A stretch of 64,000 nucleotides of DNA from Glandiceps talaboti (GCF_964340395.1 NC_135556.1:7807001-7871000), one strand, 5' to 3'; positions 21,698-36,486 are shown, counted from the stretch's first letter. The notes: generated by a model from the sequence alone, not told the origin. Program-made: numbers and translations.

Positions 21698-23512
21698 TCA
21701 TATGAAAATTGGGATAATCTATAGGTCTTGGAATTTAGTGCAATTTACCATATCAGTGATTCTTAACTTCAACTTTGCTGTGAATATTATTATTCATTTA
21801 TTAGTCATCAAAGGATACATAGTGTACAGCCCACAACTGTACAGGATAAATAAAAACATACACAAAAAACTCTGAAAAGGGCGATTAAAAGACAAAGACA
21901 AGCTACACAAATACATAAATACAACTTTGAATCAATTTAACAATCTGACAGCTGATGGGACAAAACTCCATCTGTTTTAAACTTTGGAGCATTTCAAAGA
22001 CTATGATATCTTCAACCAGATGGTAGAATATCAAAATATGCATTAAGTGGATGTTTATCATCAGCAGCAATCACACATGCTTTGCTTAGTATTGCATGAT
22101 CAGTACATGTAAGGCCGAAGAGAGCAAGAGTAGGCAGGAAGGCCAACAGTTTTAGCAGCAGTGAAAGAAATTTTCTACTGGTTTGTATAATGATGATGAT
22201 AAACAGTTCAACAGATGGGTACATAAAAAACTGAAATCATTTATTTCTACCACACACTAAAAGTTCAATAAAAAGTGAGGAGCAATGTCAAAGGATCTGT
22301 GTAACATAAACAATCAAATTCCTTAAAACTTTTTTCCTGACCCTGGGCCTCTTTCAAATTAAACTGGCTAAAACTGATATTTTGTCCGGCTTCATATTTT
22401 TACCTTCGAAATCAAAATCATGTTATACATTTAGAATTATAACCTTGTATTAAACCTTGGGTTGAAATAATACCACAGTCCCTGTATATGGCAGAAGGAC
22501 AGCAATGTACAGGATGGTAGGATGTCTATCGTCACGTTCTAGGAAATGGATGTCATATATTCAGCCTAGGAAGTTAACTCTTTGAGCAAGATTTTTAGAA
22601 TTAATTTGTTCCTGAATTTAAACAAAACACTCCCAAAAATTAAAAGTTGGGAGCAAAGTAAAATATTATACATGTATATCAAACTTTAATTCTTATCAAC
22701 ATTTATTGTCACAAATGTCATGTTTACTGTGTTGAATAAAAATAATCATCAATTTTGTTAAATGACAATGTTCGTATTAATGCAAATAAAAAGTTCCCCA
22801 TTATCATGAAAAATAGTCAATATGCAAGTGAGCTTCAAAATTTAACCATCAAATGCAGCTAAGTTGAAATTTCACCTTTCAAATGCCAATAAATTTCAAA
22901 TGTTACCTGCTGAATGTAGGTATAACGTGTTACAGAGGTTCACCTGCATTGGACCATTTATCACCTGCAAATGCCAGTAATTACCAGCAACTTCCTAGGC
23001 TGACATTTTACCAGAGGTTTAAAATTACATGTTGAATTGGAATTTGATCAAGATTATTAGAAATGACTGCAAAAATTTTGTATATACAATGGAGGGGGGG
23101 GGGGGGGGTTGTAATCATTTTTGTATATTCAAAGTTACAAGATATTTTATTCACTGAAGTACACTTGACCATTACTTGCTATTTACAGAACTCAAAACCT
23201 GGTATTTAGGGAAGGCATAATACAGAAATGATTCTGACATAATTTAGTATGTATATATTAATTTATACTAAAATGTAGGAAAAAACCTATTATGTCATCA
23301 ACTGCTCTAATACAGTGTAATACCAGTAGACATATCATAGAAGACATCCATCAACATCAACATTAAACTAGAATATTTTAATCCAGGCTTAATGTAAGAA
23401 TATTTCAAACAAATTAAAAACTTACGTTGTAGCTTGTTCTGCCTTTAATTTCTTATTTTGGATGACATTGAGGAATAATTTCTGTAATGTTTGAAAGTTG
23501 TTTTTAATGTAC

Positions 23513-23544
<32 letters not shown>

Positions 23545-23907
23545 CTATCATCCTGTGTAAGCCATCTTATAATTGTATATAAATATTTTAAACACAGTTG
23601 TTGTATTTATAGACAGTTTTAAAATAAAAACCATACATTACAAAATTTGTTAATATTCAAACAATGTGTTTAAATTGTTTGTGATGATGTTATTATGTAT
23701 TTCTTTTCAAATTGTTATCAGTTATTGTTAGATTTCCCCTGTCCTTGTTTCTCACAGGAAGTGACAAATTACCATTATTTTATTGTATAATTATAACTTA
23801 TTATACACATGTATTTTACATGTGACTCCATAATACTGGTAGTTATTTGCAGCTATTGGCGTCAAACTACGGTTGATACATGATTAAGATATACGTTGTT
23901 GTTGTAG

Positions 23908-23944
<37 letters not shown>

Positions 23945-24108
23945 GTGCATTGAAACCTACTTGTAATTAACAACTACATAAAGACAGCCTATATACACAA
24001 GTGTACATGTCAAAAAATGCATTCCCACCAATATTGAACAATTTTTACATTGGTGTGCAAAACTATCAAAAGATTAAAAACATGTCATAAACACATTGTT
24101 ATTAGTGG

Positions 24109-24148
<40 letters not shown>

Positions 24149-24449
24149 ATTATTGTCTATGTTGTTGTTGTAATTAAGACAGCCTATAGACAATAATATG
24201 CATGTTAAAAATGCATTCCCACTGATATTTAGTAATTTTTTACATTGATGTGCAAAACATCAAAATAAAAAACGTGTCATATACATGTTGTAAATATTAT
24301 TGTTGTTGTTGTTGTTGTCATCTTCGTAAATACAGCCTATTTACAATGATATGCATATAAAAAATGCATTCCCACCCATATTTAGCAATTTTTACCAGAT
24401 GTGCAAAACATCAAAGATTAAAAACATGCCATATACACGTTGTTATTAG

Positions 24450-24485
<36 letters not shown>

Positions 24486-27400
24486 CGTCGTCATCTTCAA
24501 AAAGAGAGCCTATATTATATATAATGATATGCATATAAAAAATGCATTCCCACCAGTATTTAGCAATTTTTACTTAGATGTGCAAAACATCAAAGATTCA
24601 AAACATGTCATAGAAATGGAAACACAATTTAAATGGAAAGTTGTTTGACTGGCACATGTAAACAACATAATCCAAGCACGTAAAAAATGATGAACACACT
24701 CTATAATGAAATACAGATATAATCTCAGGTACAATGTTTTCAGTAAGTGTTATTACATTACTTTTACTGTGACTTATACAAGAAAAATCAGAGAGGTTAT
24801 GTGACATCAGGGCTATGATTAGGTTTTGTATTCCCAGATATATAGCGGTACATTTACAATAACAATTCAACACAATTTGATAAAAAAAAATTATAATAGT
24901 ATTCATTGTGAAAAAGAGAGGTTGTCTTAGACGCTAGAAAGTTGTTTAGTCTGCCCTCTGTTATAATCTTAGAAGTTATTAAATCTTGGGGATGCTGATC
25001 AATTTGAATATAGTAAAATCTTTGAAGTTTGAAAGAATGGGAAAATTATGAAATATTTACAAATTTATCAGATGTAAATGAAAACAAACAAAACAAGACA
25101 AAAGCAAGAACTAGACCTAAATGAATATACAAAGAGTGAAATATTACATGGGAATCGTAATGACTATGAATGTGGCCCAGGTATATCTTACTATGATACT
25201 GTATGTAAGTATTTTTACTGCAGTTTCTCATAGCTTTACATGTAGAACATGCGGACAGTGTAATAGTGATTATTTTTCTTTGTAGCCCATACCCAATGGA
25301 AGAAAATTCTGAATGAATTATCTGTTGGCTTTACAGGAGAAGGTACTTGACTATGCAAATTTGAGGGCCTGGATGTGGTCAAAGGTTGTTTGGGTGGATT
25401 GTGTAGTGTACCACAGTGTAGTCTAGTGATACATGTAGAAATTTGTGGATATGGGTTTTAGGTGTGTGGGAAAGAAGGTTATTGTTGAGTTGGTGTTCTT
25501 TGCAGTGTTCATTATGTACTGGTTTTTAGAGTTGCAGTGTTCATTATGTATAGGTATTTAGAGTTGCAGTGTTCATTATGTACAGGTTTTTAGAGTTGCA
25601 GTGTTCATTATGTACAGGTACATTTTGTATTTAGAGTTGCAGTGTTCATTATGTACAGGTATTTAGAGTTGCAGTGTTCATTATGTACAGGTACATTTTG
25701 TATTTAGAGTTGCAGTGTTCATTATGTACAGGTATTTAGAGTTGCAGTGTTCATTATGTACAGGTACATTTTGTATTTAGAGTTGCAGTGTTCATTATGT
25801 ACAGGTATTTAGAGTTGCAGTGTTCATTATGTACAGGTACATTTTGTATTTAGAGTTGCAGTGTTCATTATGTACAGGTGTTTAGAGTTGCAATGTTCAT
25901 TATGTACAGGTATTTAGAGTTGCAGTGTTCATTATGTACAGGTGTTTAGAGTTGCAGTGTTCATTATGTACAGGTGTTTAGAGTTGCAGTGTTCATTATG
26001 TACAGGTATTTAGAGTTGCAGTGTTCATTATGTACAGGTATTTAGAGTTGCAGTGTTCATTATGTACAGGTGTTTAGAGTTGCAGTGTTCATTATGTACA
26101 GGTATTGAGAGTTGCAGTGTTCATTATGTACAGGTATTTAGAGTTGCAGTGTTCATTATGTACAGGTATTGAGAGTTGCAGTGTTCATTACATGTATGTA
26201 CAGGTACATTTTGTATTTAGAGTTGCAGTGTTCATTATGTACAGGTACATTTTGTATTTAGAGTTGCAGTGTTCATTATGTACAGGTATTTAGAGTTGCA
26301 GTGTTCATTATGTACAGGTACATTTTGTATTTAGAGTTGCAGTGTTCATTATGTACAGGTATTTAGAGTTGCAGTGTTCATTATGTACAGGTGTTTAGAG
26401 TTGCAGTGTTCATTATGTACAGGTATTTAGAGTTGCAGTGTTCATTACATGTATGTACAGGTACATTTTGTATTTAGAGTTGCAGTGTTCATTATGTACA
26501 GGTGTTTAGAGTTGCAGTGTTCATTGTGTACAGGTATTTAGAGTTGCAGTGTTCATTATGTACAGGTATTGAGAGTTGCAGTGTTCATTATGTACAGGTG
26601 TTTAGAGTTGCAGTGTTCATTGTGTACAGGTATTTAGAGTTGCAGTGTTCATTATGTACAGGTATTTAGAGTTGCAGTGTTCATTATGTACAGGTATTAT
26701 TTAGAGTTGCAGTGTTCATTATGTACAGGTTTTGCAATGTAACTAGTGTGTGAATTCATCATTGCATTATAATTTATATATGATAACGATCAAGATAACT
26801 TACTGTCTTATATTCATAATATTATATAGGTACATGTATCAAATTTAAATTTGAAAATTTAGTATGTGAATTTTATATTTATATTATAAACCTGAAAAAT
26901 TCAAGTCAACTGTATTATGTAAATTATTTTTATAATAAACAACACAAAACTACACAATTTTCAAGATGAAACATTGAAATAGAATAATTATGGATTTGTA
27001 CCTCATCAGTGTTTTCTTATGTATGGTTGTACATGTGTAATATCTCAGCATGGAGGTAGGAAGGACTGTGTTCCTACCTCCATGATCTCAGCCAGTGGAG
27101 AGGAGTTAATAATTGCAACCTACATTTGTACAAATGTCCGTATGACAAATCAAATTTACAAAATACATTATTTTGGAATTATGATATTATTACACCATCT
27201 TTATGAAATGCATAGACATTGCTAGATCATGTCAATATGCAAATATATACACAAGTTTTCATCTTCCATTTTTGATTGAGAAACAGACATATTTCAAACA
27301 AATCACTTGTCCTTCAGTATCAAGCTGGATCAGAAAGACTGATCCAATGTAATATGCAAGTAATATACAATATTGCCACTGGGAACAAACATCATTTTTA

Positions 27401-30400
27401 TGACCAAAAAGGACATTATTTTGACCAAGATCAACCCAGTGTATATCCTGTGTATTCCTTCAATGCTTTGTTAAGTTAATTTTTTGTTTGACAATCTATA
27501 AATCATTTGATAACCTTAGCCTACTGTATGTATCATAATTCTTCACACTCTGTTCTTTTTTTTTTTGTACAGGTGCAGCCAACGCTAATGTTAAAAGTGC
27601 AGTTGAAAATGGAGATGTTCCTCCTCCTGTACCTCCTCCCCCAAGGCCCACATCATTGCCAGCCCCTCCAAAGATACCAGACTCAAGGTAAAGATATCCT
27701 TTGATTATATATTTGTAGTACAATGTTTTTCTTATTTTGATAATATTCATATCGCAACCAGGAGTGTATTTGTTTATACACAAATATTTACAGTTGAGAA
27801 AAACAGAAATATACTACTGTAGTGTACTGCCCATTTCACATTGGTGTTCACTAGCTCTATATGATACAACCATGCAGAAACCAATTTTTAACAAACCTGT
27901 ACATGCTACACTTGAACATAGCAAGATAATAGATTGAATGAATACAGTTTCTTTTGACAAATAAGCAAGTGGTCATTCAGAAAAAATTATGAATGTTATG
28001 TGATAATTATAATAGTATATATGATATTAGTATGTTGTATATCTTAAACCAATCATTTTACAACAATTCCACATTCATTGTCCTTCCAGACCCAGTCCAA
28101 CAGCAGATACTTCTACAATATGTAAGTTATGATACATGCACCATCAAGTATAAGAATATATACTATCATATAACTCTAGTAATAGTGTCCCCTAGGGCAA
28201 TTTGATTTCCCACAGATGAACAAGTTTTGCAGATGGGCAGCAATTTCTTTCAACACAACAAAATTAATCCTCTTTCTCCCTAGAGGGATATTTGTTTGTA
28301 CATAATCTAGTACTGCCCTTCATTGAATCTTAAGATCTCTCTTAAGAGATGATTAGAGATGACTTGATACCACATTGACATCTGACTAGGTTGTACACAA
28401 CTACATGTATGTACAAGTTGGGAGAACAAGGATTCATGTTCTTCAATCTCTAACTATGTAGTCACGACACGAAAACATGTTTTTCATCAATTTATCCAAC
28501 AAGACACGAAAACATGTTTTTTCATCAATTTAACCAACAAGAACACTTTTTGTCTTAGAGTTAGAGGACACATTATCATGTACATTTTAGTTGGTATTAT
28601 CTCTGTGGACTTCACTGCATATACAGTGAGATTCACAAAAAATACAAACATTTACAAAAAACAGTTATGATAAACCTCCTATATACTTTATGCACATATC
28701 TTATCAATTATCAATTATGTATTTTTTATAATACCAAGTAAATTCATTTGTTACCATGACAATGTTACAGGGCATAAACTTTAAGAATTTATATGGGTAG
28801 TGACAAAAACCTTTGATTTCAAATATTTTTATCTGAATGAAAAATATTTAGGAAGAATGTAATTATACCTCCTCAATTATAATTTATGAAAAGGGAAAAA
28901 ATAATGGTGATCTGGAATGTTTTGAGTCATAATTATTCAAGCACCACAGAACTAATGATGTAGACACTGAGTGTTGTGACTTTAATATGCAAATCTATCA
29001 CTGTATGAAGTTCATTCATAAGATTAATGTAGGTCTCACAGAACGATAAAACATGTCACTGTTACTGCTTAGTTCAAAATTTACCTGTATGATTATTTCA
29101 CCTTTCAAGTTCAACGTGAAAGAAATGTGTTTTGTAAGTCACTTTTTCAATAATGCATCCTAAACACACTTTTTGTTTATTATTTTGTAGCACTACCACC
29201 AAGGCCCCTTCCAGCACATCCACCCCCTAAACCTCCAACACCAACATCAACACCAAAGTCATCAACACCGACATCTTCACCAGCCAAAACAGGGTGAGTA
29301 ACACCAGATATTTTATATCACTTATAAGCATATACTGTTTGCTAGAACGTGTGTAGGGGACCATTTTGTGGTACCTAGAAATCAAAGGTTTTCAAATCTC
29401 TCCAAAGCTCCATATGTAAGGTTGGAATGAGAAATTTGGTCTTCATCATCTTGGTTAAAGAAAGTCAACAAATGTTTTATTTTCTGAGAGGTAGCTCCTT
29501 ATTTGGCAGATATTTTGGATTAAAAAATATCTTAATTTATGTCATTTCAACCTGTATTTAAAATATTATTTTTTATGTCTTGTTTATTTTCATGGTTTTT
29601 TTTTCATGATTTATTTAAACTGAGAAGGCATCACAGTTTTCTCAAACAAAATAATGGCAAAAACATAAGATGTTTATTTCTGAGGCACGTACTATGTTAA
29701 AAAGTTCTCGGATATGATTAGTGAACATGTCATTTTTAGACTATTATGGTATTGTACATACCATTTATTGTGGCCCAAACATTTCTATTGACATTGCTAC
29801 TTTGGTTGCATAAAATTGTCTTATCTTGAAACAGTGTTGTTCTTGAGAATATAATATGTGAGGTTCCTTTTAGTTGTTTGTCAGTACATGAACGTTGGAC
29901 AATCATTTAGGTGTGTCTCACTCATAAGTAAAGTACTAATTTGGGAGGGACTCCTGTAGTAATGACAGTCGGGGACAGTCTCTCACCTCACAGCCCACAG
30001 GTGCTATGTTGCTAGGCGTGGGTGACTAGAGATAGCCTGTAGAATGTCATGTAGTCCCAAACCTGAATGGATTTCTGTAGGAAAGTGTGGTTGTGTTGAT
30101 ATGTGTGTTCATTTTGCTTTAAAAAAAGAAAATAGATAAGAGCAATTCCCAGCACAAAAATTTTAATTATTAAAAAAGGGCCAAAATAAACAAAAAAACA
30201 AACAAATAACATTCAATATTATGCTAATTTATTGATACATTTTTTAGTCTTTCAAAAAATAATTTATTACAACCTCTTGTGTGATAATACTTATTTTAAA
30301 AACTAGTACATGTTGTTTAGTTTTTGTAAAAATGTGTACCACTGGCACAACTAAATACAGAAATTATATGCGGAAATTGAAATAGATGTTATCTGCAATT

Positions 30401-33196
30401 GTCTGTTATTTCTGTGTAGTACTGTACTTTGTTATGTCAGATTCTTTTGTTGCTAGGAAAGATAGAAACACTGTCAATGTGATGTATTGTATATGCTACA
30501 AAATATATTTGTTCTGTAGACAGATGTAGTGTTATGCTGTCACTCTGAGAGACAGGAACAGTTAATGTGATGTATATGTTACAAAATATGTAAAATGTTA
30601 TGTAGACAGAGATGGTGTCACCCTCTCCCTGAGAGACAGGAACACAGTCAGTGTGGTGTATATGTTACAAAATATGTAATGTTATGTAGACAGAGATAGT
30701 GTTACCCTCTCCCTGAGAGACAGGAACACAGTCAGTGTGGTGTATATGTTACAAAATTTGTAATGTTATGTAGACAGAGATAGTGTCACCCTCTGCCTGA
30801 GAGACAGGAATGCAGTCATTGTGGTGTATATGTTACAAAATATGTAATGTTATGTAGACAGAGATAGTGTCACCCTCTCCCTGAGAGACAGGAACACAGT
30901 CAGTGTGGTGTATATGTTACAAAATTTGTACTCTAGACAAAGTATCATGCTATTATTATTAGATAAAGGAACACTGTCAATGTAGTGTGTATGTTGCAAA
31001 ATATGTAATGTTATGTAAACAGAGATATTGTCATGCTGTCACTGAGATACAAGAACACAGTCAGTGTAATGTAATGTATGCTACAATTTACAAAATATGT
31101 TATGTTATGTAGACAGTCACAGGGACAATGTCATGTTGTCATTCTGGGAGACAGGAACATTGTCAATGCGATGTAATACATGTTACAAAATATGTAATGT
31201 TATGTAGACAGATAGTGTCATGCTGTCACTGAGAGACAGGAACAGTCAATGTGATGTATATGTTACAAAATATGTAATGTTATATAGACAGATAGTGTCA
31301 CACTGTCATTAGAGACAGAAAGACAGTCAGTGTGATGTAATGTATGTTACAAAATATGCAATGTTATGTTGACAGTGTTATGCTATCACAGTGAAAGACA
31401 GGAACAGTCAGTGTAATGTAATGTACTGTACTGTATGTTACAAAATATGTAATGTTATGTAAACAGAGATGGTGTCATGTTGTGACTTTGAGAGACAGGA
31501 ACACAGTTAGTGTGGCATATATGTTACAAAATATGTAATGTTATGTAGACAGATATAGTGTCATGCTGTCACCAAGAGACAGGAACACAGTCAGTGTGGT
31601 GTATATGTTACAAAATATGTACTGTTATGTAGACAGAGATAATGTCATGCTGTCCCTGGAAGACTGGAACACAGTGTGGCATATATGTTGCAAAATATGT
31701 ACTGTTATGTAGACAGAGATAGTGTCACGCTGTTGTTGGAAGACAGGAACACAGTGTGGCATATATGTTACAAAATATGTACTGTTAATGTTATGTAGAC
31801 AGAGATAGTGTCATGCTGTCACTCTGAGTTGACTTTAAATTGAATATTTGAAGAAAAAAAATAAACCAGTAAGTGTTATCAATGAGATTAGAAAAATTAA
31901 TTAATGAATAAAATTTAGGACAGAAAATTAGAAATGTGAAGATGTAACGCTGATGTGTATGTTTGATTAAAGTCCATGTCCCTATTTATAGTTCTAGCGG
32001 AGTGAGGGACGATCGCATAATGTCAAACAAAACTCAATAAATGAACTTCATTTGTGGGGGGGGGGGGGGGGGGTCTGGCATCAATGTAATTGTTGAACTT
32101 CATTTTTTTCACTTCAAACCAAATTTTGCTGGAAAACTTTCACTCCTTCAATGATAACAGCTTTTGTATTTACTACGGAGATATTGATAAGTTGATAAAA
32201 GTTGGTTAACCATCCCAGGAACAGATGTGCCATCTTGTTACAAGTACAAGGCTAAATTTTATACAACAACTTACCTCTGTTGACTCACCTGTATAACCAT
32301 TCACTAGTTTTCTCTGCATACATTTCATATACCCATACATGGAATATATTTTGAAAATGAATTAAAAATCAGAACCAAATCGGTAAATTAATTTTCAAAA
32401 ACAATTGTTTTCTTTAGAAAAATGGAGTTATACATAGTACAAACATAGTGCATATATATTGCTAAATGATGCTAAACGTAAGGTAGACAACATTTTTGGA
32501 AGAACTGAACCTTTTTTTGGGTGAAGTGTCCGTTAATTCATGACCAGAAAAATACAGCAAATATGGATAGTTACTGCTACATGTGTATACACCTCCTAAG
32601 TGCACACCCACCACCCTCCACTATTTTACTTATCAGGGGTCGCCATACAGGAGGTCAAAGGTCAATATCTGACCTGACGTATGTAGATTATATCAGCAGA
32701 GTACAGGGAGTAACAGTTGATCTTGTGTATTTTTGTCGCTAGCCGTCCTGAAATCACAATAATATCTGCCAGACCTATGAGTGAAGTGACAGGTATGTCA
32801 ACAGTGGGTGGTGCTACAAGTAACTCAGTGGTGACACCTCAGCGTTCTGTCCCTTCAGTGCCACCGCCTCCTGTGCCAAGTAACAGACCTAAACCGGATG
32901 GTCCTGGAAGGCCGCCTCCACCCCCAACAAAAGCAGGTAAATCTCATCTTGTTCATTGTTATTTGAATGACAATTATCAATCTTTTGTGTGTGTTGTATG
33001 TATATTATTTGTGGCTGTTGTTTTGTCACAGGCAAAATAAAGCAACACAGTCAGATTGGCATTCTTTAAAGTTTTGCTTATATAATTAGATGACAAATGG
33101 TCAGAATATCTTACTAGTAGTATGTATGCATGTATGTATGTATGTATGTATGTATGTATGTATGTATGTATGTATGTATGTATGTATGTATGTGTA

Positions 33197-33227
<31 letters not shown>

Positions 33228-36200
33228 ATGTATGTATGTATGTATGTATGTATGTATGTATGTATGCATGCATGCATGCATGCATGCATGCATGCATGCA
33301 TGCATGTATGTATGTATGTATGTATGTATGTATGTATGTATGTATGTGCGTGTGCATGTGTGTGTGTGCATGTGTGTGTACGTACATATGTATGTGTATG
33401 TGTGTGTATGTATGTGTATGTATGTATGTATGTATGTATGTATGTATGTATGTATGTATGTATGTATGTATGTATGTATGTATGTATATATGTGTACGTA
33501 TATGTGTATGTGTATGTATGTATGTATGTGTGTGTGTGTGTGTGTGTGCAGATGCATACACATACATACATGATCATTATCATAGTTTCACCCATTATAC
33601 TATTTTGTGCAATTTCTGATGAGTATAATATTAAATCTTTCTCATGTGTAAAATCTTGATTTAGGTTTAGTTCTGCAGCATTCAATTGAAGTCATTTAGT
33701 TCCTGTCTTTAAAATTTATCATTATTAGATTAAAAATAAATAACTATGTTTATACTTGAAGTTAGTTACAAAATAATTAATGCCAATATTATACTTTTGA
33801 TCATTGCCTTTCTCGCAACTTTTAATAATTGTCAGTGTATCTTGTTATAGTAATACATGGTGGAGGAATCACAGCATAACATTGTTGATTGTAATATGGA
33901 TTTAAATTTTGAGACATGGTGTTACAACTTTGAAAACCTCAACAAAATCTTTGAAACCTGTATTGTAATGGTTGCATTGATTACATTACATGTGTATTTT
34001 CTAAACTGAAGATTGACTGACCAGTAATTACAATCAAAAGATTTTCTGGCAAATTTTTGTCCAGGAAAATTATTAAATGAAGATTTTTGAAGCATATGAA
34101 AAGAATATTGATTATAAACTGCAGTGATTGAAAATTCTTCCATTCCTTTTATTTTAGTATCATCTCCATCAACAGATGAACTATCACGGAGAGAGGTAAA
34201 TGGTATTATACCAATTATTATTGAGAGTATATACTTTAAACTTGGAATTTACAAAGGACTAATATTCACTTTTATAACACATCATTTCCATATAGCCTTC
34301 AGTGATTGGCTTAGATCGTGTCACATGGTATGGACTATTCACCCATAGTGACCTCAATTTGCATATGAGGACACTAGTCACAGTCTATTTTCCCTAGGGC
34401 AATATTTATGTAGCACAGAAGTCTGATCAGGGATTTGCCTTGACTACGGAGAGAACACATGTATGTGCCTGATAATGTGATTTGTTATAAAACACTTATT
34501 GCCTTGCCTTATTCGGGCACTAGTAGATGTCATATTACCTCTCGTGCTGTTACTAGCAACTAATTCCCTGTAGTTGCTACATAACAGCCCTTAGGATAAT
34601 AGACATCACATGGTGGCCTTATAGCCTGGCAATAAGTGTAAAATATCACTGGAAAACAAATACACCAAAACATGCAGTGACTAAAATGTATTGTTGTGCA
34701 TAAATGTAATACACCAGCCTCAGGAATTTGTAAAAATTAGTCTTCCATAATTAGCTGAAAACTGTAAAGTAGCAAAATGTTCTCATCGTGAACATATTTG
34801 GGTTTACAGAATATGGTGTATAGAAGAATATAGATTGTACATACTGTAGACCTTGTATCATACATGGTCATATTGGCAAGCTTACATTGATTCAAGTTGT
34901 AGACTTTTAACAAGTTAGTGCAAACCTTTAATTCCAGACTTTTATTAACACAACTGAATTCGTAACTGGTCTGGTATTGAATACTGTCTAGTTATGCTTC
35001 CACAGACCATTTACTGCATTGTTTTCTAGAAGGTTGCCATTTACCTTACAAATCTGTCTAACTTTTTTGTCTCTCTCTCTAGTCTTCATCAAGTATCAAT
35101 GATGTATTAAATGTTGGTAGTGGCAGTGGATCAGCAAGTTCTAGTGGTCGTACATCACCAGCTACAGCAGTACGGTCAACGCCGCCACCTTCAAGACCAC
35201 CTCCAGTGCCATCAAATCGACCCTCTGGTCCCTACGTACCACCACCCCTACCTTCAAATAGACCATCTCGATCCTATGTTCATCCAATTGGTGCTACTGC
35301 CCCTCCTCCTAGACCAAGTACTACCCCATCAAAGAGTGGTTCATCCGTAGACACACCACCCCCAGTACCTCCAGCACCGGCAGCCAAACCACAAGTGTCT
35401 GGGTCATCAGAAGTGAAGCAAGCTGTTGCCAAGGAAACACAGTCTGCAGCACCTTCAGGAGCTGTTACCAGTGTTGGCCCTCCTTTACCTGTCCGACCGA
35501 AATCTGTACAAGAACAATGTAAAGTACCACCACCAGTGCCTCCATTGCCAGCATCAAAACCACAAAATAGTTCAAGTTCACCTGTATCAAGTACACCAGA
35601 TACCAAGGCAACGACACCAACACCAGTTTCAAAACCAACGTCGCCGCCACCACCACCAGTGTCACCTAAACCATCTGCTGTAAAAGACGATATATCACAG
35701 ATACCAAATGATCAGACAGATCTAGCTAAGATTAGACAGTCTCTGTCACCTGTATCAAGTAGCCCATCAGTTTCACCACCACCCAAAGCAGCAACACCAG
35801 TTTCACCACCACCCAAAGCAGCAACACCAGTTTCACCATCACCCAAAGCAGTAACACCAGTTTCACCAACACCCAAAGCAACGACATCAGTTTCGCCACC
35901 ACCCATTGCAACAAAGCCAAGCACTTCTCCTACTCCTATATCACAAACAAAGCAAAGTGTTTCTCCTCCCCCAGTGTCACAAAAACCAACAGGTGCTTCA
36001 AGAGTTACCGCAGCTACTCCGCCTCCCATCGCTAACAAACCAGGTACTGTGACAACGTCTGGAACATCAAGACCAACTACATCACCGCCACCTGTCGCTA
36101 CAAAACCTGCAGTAGCAGCCAAGCCATCAGTGCCATCAAAACCCTCAACCCAGCCAGCCACAGCAACAAGTGTACGAAGTAAGACACCACCACAGCAAGT

Positions 36201-36452
36201 CTCAGCTATGTCGTCAGCTGGGATGTTCGGTGTGAGTTTAAGACCTACTGTAGGACCTGGATTAGAACAACCATCACAGAGTAACCAGTCGCCGTTTGCT
36301 TCAAGTGGTGTTCAAGAGAAGAAACCTGGTCCTTTTGCCACTGCCATGCCAATTTCATCACAACAGAAGAGCCAGGATGCTTTTTCAAGTTCATTTCAAC
36401 AACAAGGGTCATTTTCCTCTCAACAACAAGACCCATTTTCATCATCACCACG

Positions 36453-36486
<34 letters not shown>

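Larger units (their letters stand above)
20836..25285 (+). other. SH3D19 intron 1
   Basis: A 4.4-kb intron. It holds (CA)n at 21639-21695, a G-tract repeat at 23085-23225, a TA tract at 23519-23543 and the GTT compound repeat at 23885-24620. No exon seen. Confidence 0.6.
25343..27572 (+). other. SH3D19 intron 2
   Basis: More than half is the 32/41-bp minisatellite at 25500-26730. A 14-bp perfect hairpin lies at 27049-27084. No coding block. Confidence 0.65.
29294..32742 (+). other. SH3D19 intron 5
   Basis: 3.4 kb. The centre is the 84-bp tandem array (30455-31830), followed by a G-tract dispersed repeat at 32020-32215. No exon seen. Confidence 0.65.

Noticed and set aside
25500-26730. CRISPR-like array of 32-bp direct repeats
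   Set aside because: The repeats are contiguous without unique spacers and lie in an intron of an animal gene; it is a minisatellite.
33090-33685. Several long open frames (150-196 codons) on both strands reading MYVCMYVC or HTYIHTYI
   Set aside because: They are translations of TGTA/TACA microsatellites; no complexity, no conserved motif, open in many frames at once.
35712-36161. 149-codon Gly/Val-rich minus-strand open frame
   Set aside because: Antisense of the proline-rich SH3D19 exon 8; period follows the 30-bp coding repeat.
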